5,107 bases of DNA, from positions 1 to 5,107 of the forward strand of contig JAHKBC010000295.1 in the NCBI GenBank assembly GCA_018825725.1, read 5' to 3'. Positions 1-5,107 of the stretch are shown here, one piece after another. The position numbers and the translations under genes were made by a program. The notes under the pieces were generated by a model. It saw only the letters and a list, made by a program, of their open reading frames with translations. It searched no databases and was not told the origin of the DNA. This DNA comes from Candidatus Omnitrophota bacterium. Lineage in GTDB: Bacteria > Omnitrophota > Gorgyraeia > Gygaellales > Profunditerraquicolaceae. Position 1 is the stretch's first letter; every line of letters begins with the position of its first letter.

Positions 1-68
1 AGCATATTAACGCAACAAATAGTTTTCGGAGCAACCGCTATTTCGCATCCGCCGTGTCCTAAAAAAAA
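1..68. other. Edge region downstream of apt, no gene supported
   Basis: After the T8 run there is no ORF with a convincing start. A small inverted repeat is present, AAATAG (17-22) with CTATTT (38-43), and the adjoining CGG/CCG (27-29 and 35-37) would extend the stem past a 4-base bulge. The left edge cuts whatever lies beyond. I see no tRNA signature here. Confidence 0.3.
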
Positions 69-87
69 TTATTTCCCGTGGAATTTT
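61..87 (-). terminator. Weak candidate terminator at the apt 3' end
   Basis: On the minus strand a short hairpin (TTCC, loop ACG, GGAA; 83-73) sits in the last apt codons. It is followed by ATAA, which includes the stop, and then eight T residues (68-61). The AAAA before the stem could also pair with part of the T-run. The GC stem is only 4 bp (two G-C pairs), so termination would be inefficient at best. The U8 run immediately after the stop is the main argument. Confidence 0.3.
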
Positions 88-599
88 ATCAAAGAATGAA
101 CAGAGTGAACTCTTAGATTCTGCCGGCCTTTTAGGTCTACTAACTCAACCAAACAAACAATACCGAATATTTTACCCCGTAACTGCCGAACAAGCTCCGT
201 AACCGCCTTCATTGTACCTCCGGTAGCCAATAGATCATCTACAATCAATACTTTAGCTCCTGGAGTAATCGCATCTTTGTGGATTTCTAAAGTATCTGTC
301 CCATACTCTAATTCATAAGTAGCGGAAATTGTCTCAGAGGGAAGTTTACCTTTCTTACGTACCGGTACAAATCCTGCGCCTAATTTATAAGCTAACGCGC
401 TTCCAAATATAAAACCGCGCGATTCAACAGCAACCACCAGGTTAATCTTCTTCTTTTTATACTTCCTTACCATCTCATCCACAGAAGCACGAAACGCCTC
501 AGGATCTTTAAGAAGAGTAGTGATATCCCTGAATAATATCCCCTGCTTGGGAAAATCAGGTATGCTTCTTATATGAGACTCCAGATTTATTCTGCTCAT
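69..599 (-). CDS. apt: Adenine phosphoribosyltransferase (Apt)
   Basis: Cytosolic purine-salvage enzyme that condenses adenine with PRPP to give AMP and PPi. The 176-residue product has the usual full length for bacterial Apt. Visible family features are the N-terminal [15 protein letters not shown] (residues 13-27, typical of Apt), [12 protein letters not shown] (55-66), the flexible-loop region [10 protein letters not shown] (78-87), and the type I phosphoribosyltransferase PRPP-binding motif [14 protein letters not shown] (117-130) with its two adjacent aspartates. The C-terminus, ending SLIKFHGK, looks complete. The start is supported by an AGGAGG Shine-Dalgarno site 7 bases upstream. The ATG overlaps the stop of the preceding sigma gene by 4 bases (ATGA), so the two are probably co-transcribed and translationally coupled. 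The stop is followed directly by eight T residues. Identification is firm; the link to the sigma factor is inferred only from position. Confidence 0.96.
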   Translation of the reverse strand: MSRINLESHIRSIPDFPKQGILFRDITTLLKDPEAFRASVDEMVRKYKKKKINLVVAVESRGFIFGSALAYKLGAGFVPVRKKGKLPSETISATYELEYGTDTLEIHKDAITPGAKVLIVDDLLATGGTMKAVTELVRQLRGKIFGIVCLVELVDLKGRQNLRVHSVHSLIKFHGK

Positions 600-1408
600 C
601 GCCTCCCCTCCTGATTAACAAATCTTCTTAATTTAGCAAGAGCTTCCGCTTCAATTTGACGCACTCGTTCGCGAGATATTCCTAATCTTTTAGCCAGTTC
701 TCTTAGGGTGTAGATCTTGCTTTTAACCAACCCGAAGCGCATATCCAATATTTTCTTTTCACGCTTAGTCATCAAGCCCAGCAGATCATTAACCCTCTCC
801 TTATCCATTACTCTTTTGACCTCAGTATCAGGAGAAGCAACTGTCTGATCTTCGATTAAATCCGAAACGCGGCTCTCCTCTTCTTCGCCGATGGGCGATT
901 CCAAAGAAGAAGTCGTACTGGTAAGCCAGAATTTAATCTCATCAATATCATTCGCGGATAATTTCAGGCGTTTGGCAATTTCCTGATCATCCGGATCGCG
1001 TTTAAAACGTTGAGAAAAACCTTCTCTTATTTTCTTCCATTTAGTTATCCTCTCATTGATGTATACAGGTAAACGCACCATCTTACCCTGCTGGCTTATA
1101 GACCGTATGATGCCCTGTCTTATCCACCAGGCAGCATAGGTCGAAAACCTGTAGCCTTTCTTATGGTCGAATTTATCCACCGCGCGCATTAAACCGAGAT
1201 TACCCTCTTCAATGAGGTCCAAAAGGGGTATTCCAAGGTGAGAATACTTTTTAGCAATATTAATTACCAGGCGAAGATTTGAACGAATCATTTCTTTACG
1301 CGCCTTCTCATCGCCCTTCTTTATTCGCTTGCTTAACTCCACCTCCTGTAAGGGGGTGAGCAGAGATTCTTTTCTGACATCTTGGAGATAAACTTTTAAG
1401 GCTTCCAT
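596..1408 (-). CDS. Sigma-70 family RNA polymerase sigma factor (RpoD/RpoS-like, lacks region 1.1)
   Basis: Promoter-recognition subunit of RNA polymerase, 270 residues. Domains in order: region 1.2 (about 3-36), region 2 (about 40-112, with NLRLV at 44-48, [17 protein letters not shown] at 64-80 and the DNA-melting segment [13 protein letters not shown] at 86-98), region 3 (about 118-190, ending in the acidic SDLIEDQ finger-like segment) and region 4 (about 200-264, with helix-turn-helix [14 protein letters not shown] at 244-257). Region 1.1 and the long non-conserved insert of large RpoD proteins are absent, which resembles group 2 factors or the short primary sigmas of some lineages. Q98 matches the -10-reading glutamine of E. 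coli RpoD (Q437), but the position of T440 is isoleucine (I101), so -10 preference could differ. An AAGGA site lies 6 bases before the ATG. The gene sits 76 bases after ppdK and overlaps apt. Family is certain; whether it is the housekeeping or an alternative factor is not decidable here. Confidence 0.95.
   Translation of the reverse strand: MEALKVYLQDVRKESLLTPLQEVELSKRIKKGDEKARKEMIRSNLRLVINIAKKYSHLGIPLLDLIEEGNLGLMRAVDKFDHKKGYRFSTYAAWWIRQGIIRSISQQGKMVRLPVYINERITKWKKIREGFSQRFKRDPDDQEIAKRLKLSANDIDEIKFWLTSTTSSLESPIGEEEESRVSDLIEDQTVASPDTEVKRVMDKERVNDLLGLMTKREKKILDMRFGLVKSKIYTLRELAKRLGISRERVRQIEAEALAKLRRFVNQEGRR
607..612 (-). promoter_or_regulatory. Shine-Dalgarno site of apt inside the sigma coding region
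   Basis: A full AGGAGG lies 7 bases before the apt ATG and is encoded by the last codons of the sigma gene (ending NQEGRR). It is followed by GGAGG nearer the start. With the 4-base ATGA overlap this is the classical layout for coupled or re-initiating translation, and it fixes the apt start. Confidence 0.7.
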
Positions 1409-1414
1409 AGTTTT

Positions 1415-1419
1415 TCCTT
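1415..1419 (-). promoter_or_regulatory. Shine-Dalgarno site of the sigma gene
   Basis: AAGGA lies 6 bases before the sigma ATG and just outside the palindrome, which ends 9 bases further upstream. The site stays single-stranded if the palindrome folds, so translation of the sigma gene should remain accessible. This spacing supports the chosen start. Confidence 0.6.
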
Positions 1420-1427
1420 AGAATAAT

Positions 1428-1492
1428 CTAGGTACAGGCACAGGTAAAGGCAGAGAATGATAATCTTTACCTTTATCTACGCCTTTACCTAG
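1428..1492 (-). repeat. 65-bp imperfect palindrome of degenerate hexamers at the ppdK/sigma junction
   Basis: The two arms (1428-1456 and 1464-1492) are reverse complements at 23 of 29 positions, around a 7-base centre. In the minus-strand transcript, G-U wobbles raise this to 26 of 29 paired positions. Each arm has a 6-base period in which units start with AG. The plus arm reads AGGTAC, AGGCAC, AGGTAA, AGGCAG, AGAATG (1430-1459). The minus arm reads AGGTAA, AGGCGT, AGATAA, AGGTAA, AGATTA (1490-1461). A shifted register also gives a perfect 10-bp pairing (1442-1451 with 1481-1490). The ppdK stop codon is within the element. No U-run follows on the minus strand (ATTATTC instead), so this is not a standard terminator. 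It may be a palindromic repeat family member, an mRNA-stabilising or processing hairpin, or a locally generated repeat. Confidence 0.7.
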
Positions 1493-4229
1493 TTTTTTTA
1501 TTTTTTTCTCTTAATACTGCCTGCGCAGCCGCAAGCCTGGCAATCGGCACTCTAAATGGAGAACAGCTGACATAATCCATTCCTATCTTGTGGCAAAATT
1601 CCACTGACCGCGCCTCGCCTCCATGTTCACCGCAAATACCAACCTCCAGATTCTTGCGCGCCTTTCTTCCTCTTTCAATACCAATCTTTATTAACTCTCC
1701 GATTCCCTCTTGATCAATGGACTGAAATGGGTCTTCTGGCAATATCCCCTTTTTAATATATTCGGGGACAAATCCGCCTATATCATCGCGGGAAAAACCA
1801 AATCCCATCTGGGTCAAATCATTGGTGCCAAAAGAGAAGAACTCGGCAATAGTAGCAATTTTTCCGGCAACTAATGCTGCGCGGGGAATTTCTATCATCG
1901 TCCCAAGCATATGTTTAATTTTCTTTAAATTATATTTCTTTAAAACCTCGGCATAAATATTTTTTGCAATTTTGAACTGGTCCTCAATCTCCTTAACATC
2001 GCAGACAACGGGTATCATAATTTCAGGATAGGGTTTTTTGCCTTCCTTAATCAATTCTGCGGCTGACTCAAATATAGCTCGTATCTGCATGGAGCTAATT
2101 TCTGGATAAGTAACCCCTAAACGCACTCCTCTATGCCCCATCATAGGGTTAGATTCATGCAAGCCGTCAGCGCGATGCTGCAACTCACCAAGAGTAATAT
2201 TCAGGTCTTTAGCCAACTCTTCTAACTTTGCCGGCTCGCGCGGAACAAATTCATGTAACGGTGGGTCAAGCAAACGGATAACAACCGGATAACCATCCAT
2301 AGCTTCAATGGTACCCTTAATATCCCTCTTAACAAAAGGAAATAACTCATTGAGCGCCTTTTTTCTTTCATCTTCGGTTTTTGATACAATCATTTTCCGT
2401 AAGATAAATAGAGGCTCATCAGAACCTTTACCATAAAACATATGTTCTGTTCTAAAAAGGCCAATCCCCTCTGCGCCAAACTGCCTGGCCTTCTGGGCGT
2501 CGCTAGGGGTATCAGCGTTAGTCCTGATGCCCAGTTTCTTTATGCAATCACATAACTTTAAGAAATCATTTAAGACTTCGTTCTCCTCAGTAGCATCCAT
2601 CATGGGAAGCTGGCCCTCATAAACATTACCCTTTGTCCCATTCAATGTAATCCAATCGCCTTCGTTAAGAACCTTATCCTGGACACTGAGCTGCTTCTTA
2701 GAATAATCAATATACATACCACTGCAGCCGACAATACAGCATTTTCCCCAGCCGCGCGCTACCAGCGCAGCATGAGAAGTCATGCCGCCCCTGGCAGTAA
2801 GAACCGCTTCTGCCGCGCGCATACCCTCAACATCTTCAGGATTTGTCTCTTCCCTGACCAAGATGACCTTCTTGCCCTGATTTTTCCATTGCACAGCTTC
2901 ATGGGCGCTAAAAACAATCTGGCCTGTTGCGCCTCCCGGCCCTGCAGGAAGGCCCTTAGCCAATGGCTTATTAGTGGCTTCTACCTTTGGGTCGATTATC
3001 GGATGAAGTAATTCATCAAGTTGAGCAGGAGTAACCCGTAAAACTGCCTCCTCCTTAGAGATAAATTTCTCCTTATACATATCAACTGCCATGCGCACTG
3101 CCGCAGGACCATTACGTTTTCCTACCCGACACTGCAACATAAAAAGTTTACCCTTTTCAATGGTAAACTCAATATCCTGCATGTCGCGATAGTGTTTCTC
3201 AAGGCGATTGCGATACTCAAATAACTCCTTATATAACTTAGGCATCCCCTCTTCCAAAGTAAGCTGGCTCTTATTATGCGCGGATTTGGAATATTTGTTA
3301 ATCGGCGCCGGAGTCCTGATACCTGCCACCACATCTTCGCCCTGGGCGTTAATCAGATATTCTCCGTAAAAATTATTTTCTCCGTTACCGGGATTACGCG
3401 AAAAAGCTACACCTGTAGCTGAATCCTCACCCATATTCCCAAAAACCATGGTTTGAACATTAACTGCCGTACCCCACTCATCCGGGATACCTTCAATACG
3501 GCGGTAACTTATGGCGCGCTTGCCATTCCAGGAAGAAAATACAGCCCCTACTCCACCCCAAAGCTGCTGTATCGGCTCATCCGGAAACTCCCTGCCTAAA
3601 ACATCTTTAATTTTTTCTTTAAATTGAGCGCATAATTTCTTTAAATCATCAGAGGTTAAATCCGTATCCAGCTTATAACCTTTTTCCTTTTTCACTTTAT
3701 CCATTATCTTTTCCAGCTGTTTACGGATACCTTGTTCATCCTTCGGTTCAATGCCAGCAGCTTTTTCCATAACTACATCGGAATACATCATAATCAGCCT
3801 ACGGTAGGCATCATAAACAAAACGCTCATTATTTCCACTCTGTTTAACTAATCCCGGTATTGTCTTCTGGGTTAATCCTACGTTTAATACTGTCTCCATC
3901 ATCCCGGGCATGGACTTTCGCGCTCCGGAGCGCACAGAAACCAGTAGCGGATTATCAGCATCGCCAAATTTCCTGTCCATAAGTTTTTCTACGTTAGCTA
4001 AAGCCTTCTGCACTTCTTCCTTCATGCCTTGAGGATAATTCTTTTTATGTTGATAATAATAAATACACACTTCCGTGGTTATGGTAAATCCCGGCGGGAC
4101 CGGCAGCCTTAAACTCTTATGCCCGGCCATCTCAGCTAAATTGGCGCCTTTTCCGCCGAGAAGATTTTTCATGCTCTCATTACCTTCTGCTTTACCGCCC
4201 CCAAACGAATAAACATATTTCTTTGCCAT
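1485..4229 (-). CDS. ppdK: Pyruvate, phosphate dikinase (PPDK)
   Basis: Cytosolic enzyme that reversibly interconverts ATP + Pi + pyruvate and AMP + PPi + PEP through a phosphohistidine carrier. All three domains are present in 914 residues, slightly longer than the roughly 870-880 of typical bacterial PPDKs. The N-terminal ATP-grasp part (about 1-375) has GGKGANLAEM (25-34), RSGARKSMPGMM (100-111), GEYLINAQGEDVVAGIRTP (289-307) and the nucleotide-site residues E354, Q366 and R368. The swivelling domain (about 420-540) carries the catalytic histidine H486 in RGGMTSHAALVARG. The C-terminal TIM barrel (about 560-914) holds R593 (LFRTEHMF), R652, E780 (GTMIEIPRAA), N803-D804 (FSFGTNDLTQ) and the catalytic cysteine C866 in GICGEHGG. 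The MAKKYVYSFGGGKAEG start matches the family. Ribosome binding is less clear: AAGGA sits only one base before the ATG, and GAGGG lies 11 bases before it. One small oddity is QCRVGKRNG where most relatives have QTRNGKRT. The last codons are A-rich and the stop lies inside a palindrome. Confidence 0.98.
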   Translation of the reverse strand: MAKKYVYSFGGGKAEGNESMKNLLGGKGANLAEMAGHKSLRLPVPPGFTITTEVCIYYYQHKKNYPQGMKEEVQKALANVEKLMDRKFGDADNPLLVSVRSGARKSMPGMMETVLNVGLTQKTIPGLVKQSGNNERFVYDAYRRLIMMYSDVVMEKAAGIEPKDEQGIRKQLEKIMDKVKKEKGYKLDTDLTSDDLKKLCAQFKEKIKDVLGREFPDEPIQQLWGGVGAVFSSWNGKRAISYRRIEGIPDEWGTAVNVQTMVFGNMGEDSATGVAFSRNPGNGENNFYGEYLINAQGEDVVAGIRTPAPINKYSKSAHNKSQLTLEEGMPKLYKELFEYRNRLEKHYRDMQDIEFTIEKGKLFMLQCRVGKRNGPAAVRMAVDMYKEKFISKEEAVLRVTPAQLDELLHPIIDPKVEATNKPLAKGLPAGPGGATGQIVFSAHEAVQWKNQGKKVILVREETNPEDVEGMRAAEAVLTARGGMTSHAALVARGWGKCCIVGCSGMYIDYSKKQLSVQDKVLNEGDWITLNGTKGNVYEGQLPMMDATEENEVLNDFLKLCDCIKKLGIRTNADTPSDAQKARQFGAEGIGLFRTEHMFYGKGSDEPLFILRKMIVSKTEDERKKALNELFPFVKRDIKGTIEAMDGYPVVIRLLDPPLHEFVPREPAKLEELAKDLNITLGELQHRADGLHESNPMMGHRGVRLGVTYPEISSMQIRAIFESAAELIKEGKKPYPEIMIPVVCDVKEIEDQFKIAKNIYAEVLKKYNLKKIKHMLGTMIEIPRAALVAGKIATIAEFFSFGTNDLTQMGFGFSRDDIGGFVPEYIKKGILPEDPFQSIDQEGIGELIKIGIERGRKARKNLEVGICGEHGGEARSVEFCHKIGMDYVSCSPFRVPIARLAAAQAVLREKNKKTR

Positions 4230-4297
4230 TTCCTTTAAAACCCTCGCTTTCTAATGTGAGCCGCGCTCAAACGGCTAATGTTTACTCCTCAAACTAA
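4230..4297 (-). promoter_or_regulatory. ppdK 5' leader with two alternative hairpins and a direct repeat
   Basis: The predicted ppdK leader contains two overlapping inverted repeats that cannot form together. One pairs AGCCG (4276-4272) with CGGCT (4263-4259) around an 8-base loop. The other pairs TGAGC (4269-4265) with GCTCA (4261-4257) around a 3-base GCG loop. ACATTAG occurs twice (4281-4275 and 4257-4251), flanking the structured part. Neither hairpin is followed by a U-run, so it is not a convincing intrinsic terminator for glyQS. A regulatory role is possible but unproven, and it matches no riboswitch class I recognise. Confidence 0.25.
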
Positions 4298-4303
4298 ATA
4301 ATG

Positions 4304-4331
4304 ATTATAGCTGATGGAGCTAATTATTCAA
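4304..4331 (-). promoter_or_regulatory. Predicted sigma-70 promoter for ppdK
   Basis: On the minus strand, TTGAAT (4331-4326) is followed after 16 bases by TATAAT (4309-4304), a perfect -10 consensus. The -35 box lies within the last glyQS codons. The predicted transcript would begin near 4297, leaving a leader of about 68 bases before the ppdK ATG. ppdK may therefore be transcribed independently as well as by read-through from glyQS. This is based on motif match and position only. Confidence 0.55.
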
Positions 4332-5107
4332 CTTCTCTAGCAAATACCCTTTTAACTGTTCAACCCCGATTCTCTCCTGCAGCATCGTATCCCGATCACG
4401 CACAGTCACCAATTTATCTTCGAGAGACTGCACATCCACGGTAACACAGAAAGGTGTACCTACCTCATCCTGGCGGCGATACAACTTACCGATAGAAGCA
4501 GTGTCATCATAAGAAGCATAAAAACATTTTTTTAAATCATCGGCTATGCGCTTAGACACTTCTACAATCTCTGGCCTATTCTTCAAAAGAGGCAACACTG
4601 CCACTTTTACCGGCGCAAGAGATTTATGAAGTTTTAAAACTACTCTTATATCATCTTTTACCTTCTCCTCGGCAAAAGCATCAACCAAAATAGCCAGAAC
4701 ACATCTATCTACGCCGCCGGAAGGTTCAATAATGTAAGGGTAAAATTTTTCTTTTTTTACATCATCAAAATATTTCATCTCCTTTCCGCTATATTCAGCA
4801 TGCTGTTTTAAGTCAAAATCCGTCCGATTAGCAATACCCTCCAGTTCGCTCCAGCCAGCGCCAGTGGAAAATGGAAACTTATACTCAAGGTCAGTGCAGG
4901 CTTTAGCATAGTGGGCAAGCTCATCAGCAGCATGCGGCCTCTTCCTTAAATTTTCTTTTTTTATCCCTAACCCCAGATACCAGTTAAATCTTTCTTCAAC
5001 CCAATATTCAAAGTATTTATCCGCCTCTTCGGGGCGCACAAAATATTCAATTTCCATCTGTTCAAACTCGCGCGTCCTAAAAGTAAAGTTGCCAGGGGTA
5101 ATCTCAT
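4320..5107 (-). CDS. glyQS: Glycyl-tRNA synthetase, alpha2 type (5' end beyond window)
   Basis: Class II aminoacyl-tRNA synthetase that charges tRNA-Gly, releasing AMP and PPi. The frame stays open through the right edge, so the gene is partial: 261 codons plus the stop (TAG) are visible, and the internal ATG at 5057 is not the start. The visible residues begin EITPGNFTFRTREFEQME, which is class II motif 2 with its ATP-binding arginine. They continue with the glycine-specific GAGWSELEGIANRTDFDL (about visible residues 82-99) and motif 3, EPSGGVDR (127-134). From about residue 163 follows the HGTP-type anticodon-binding domain (LAPVKVAVLPL, then SIGKLYRRQDEVGTPFCVTVD and VTVRDRDTM). This is the single-polypeptide dimeric type, unlike the split GlyQ/GlyS alpha2beta2 enzyme. 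The N-terminal part with motif 1 is not in the window. It is followed after 90 bases by ppdK on the same strand, with no clear terminator between them. Confidence 0.97.
   Translation of the reverse strand, partial: EITPGNFTFRTREFEQMEIEYFVRPEEADKYFEYWVEERFNWYLGLGIKKENLRKRPHAADELAHYAKACTDLEYKFPFSTGAGWSELEGIANRTDFDLKQHAEYSGKEMKYFDDVKKEKFYPYIIEPSGGVDRCVLAILVDAFAEEKVKDDIRVVLKLHKSLAPVKVAVLPLLKNRPEIVEVSKRIADDLKKCFYASYDDTASIGKLYRRQDEVGTPFCVTVDVQSLEDKLVTVRDRDTMLQERIGVEQLKGYLLEKLNN

Noticed and set aside
7..48. 13-codon minus-strand ORF starting at ATG 48-46 downstream of apt
   Set aside because: It is too short, with only a weak AGGA 8 bases upstream and no supporting context.
1..99. Plus-strand frame open from the left edge to a stop at 97-99, as the tail of a convergent gene
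   Set aside because: About 32 codons without a stop is unremarkable by chance, it would overlap the apt 3' end, and no family is recognisable.
1421..1449. Possible promoter before the sigma gene (TTTACC, 17 bases, TATTCT)
   Set aside because: Each box matches only 4 of 6 positions, the boxes lie in repeat sequence, and the start point would fall in or after the Shine-Dalgarno site.
1500..1508. Programmed -1 frameshift at A AAA AAT near the ppdK end
   Set aside because: The -1 frame hits a TAA immediately and would only trim a few C-terminal residues, so it is unlikely to be functional.
2772..3011. Plus-strand open frame of 79 codons inside ppdK
   Set aside because: It lies fully antisense to the conserved swivelling-domain region of ppdK, has no recognisable domain or ribosome site, and its composition follows from the opposite strand.
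3122..3334. Minus-strand open frame of 70 codons in another frame of ppdK
   Set aside because: It is a shadow of strongly conserved PPDK coding sequence and shows no family features of its own.
4238..4279. Leader peptide starting at an ATT after GAGGAG in the ppdK leader, ending just before the ppdK start
   Set aside because: It needs a very rare ATT start and shows no run of regulatory codons.
5055..5057. ATG as the start of the synthetase gene
   Set aside because: The frame is open upstream to the window edge and encodes the class II motif 2 residues (EITPGNFTFRTREFEQ), so this methionine is internal.

Overview
This 5.1-kb window is a gene-dense stretch of a bacterial chromosome in which every supported gene lies on the minus strand. 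Read in the direction of transcription (right to left), it holds the 3' part of a glycyl-tRNA synthetase gene (cut by the right edge), a complete pyruvate, phosphate dikinase gene (ppdK), a complete short sigma-70 family sigma factor gene, and a complete adenine phosphoribosyltransferase gene (apt). There is no gene-free stretch longer than 90 bases. I see no tRNA or rRNA genes, CRISPR array, insertion sequence or phage gene.

Organism: the genes are bacterial, with Shine-Dalgarno sites before the sigma and apt genes and a sigma-70-type promoter before ppdK. Base composition is moderately AT-rich. The GlyRS is the single-chain (alpha2) type, not the split glyQ/glyS type. No phylum can be read from the sequence alone. 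An uncultured lineage such as Omnitrophota or another PVC-related group is a guess, held with low confidence.

Region by region: 5107-4320 is the GlyRS catalytic core from motif 2 onward plus the anticodon-binding domain. 4319-4230 is a 90-base gap with a good ppdK promoter (its -35 box lies in the last glyQS codons) and a leader that can form two mutually exclusive small hairpins. 4229-1485 is full-length PPDK with all expected catalytic residues. 1492-1428 is a 65-base imperfect palindrome built from degenerate hexamers. It contains the ppdK stop codon and fills most of the gap before the sigma gene. 1408-596 is the sigma factor (regions 1.2, 2, 3 and 4, no region 1.1). Its stop overlaps the apt start in an ATGA junction, which suggests translational coupling. 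599-69 is apt, ending just before a T8 run. 1-68 holds no supportable gene.

How they may work together: GlyRS and Apt both release PPi together with, or as a co-product of making, AMP. PPDK running in the pyruvate-forming direction consumes AMP, PPi and PEP to regenerate ATP. The cluster can therefore be read as centred on AMP/PPi turnover with a transcription regulator embedded in it, but this is inference from gene content. The most unusual item is the hexamer-periodic palindrome at the ppdK/sigma junction, which remains open in a frame offset by one base from ppdK.
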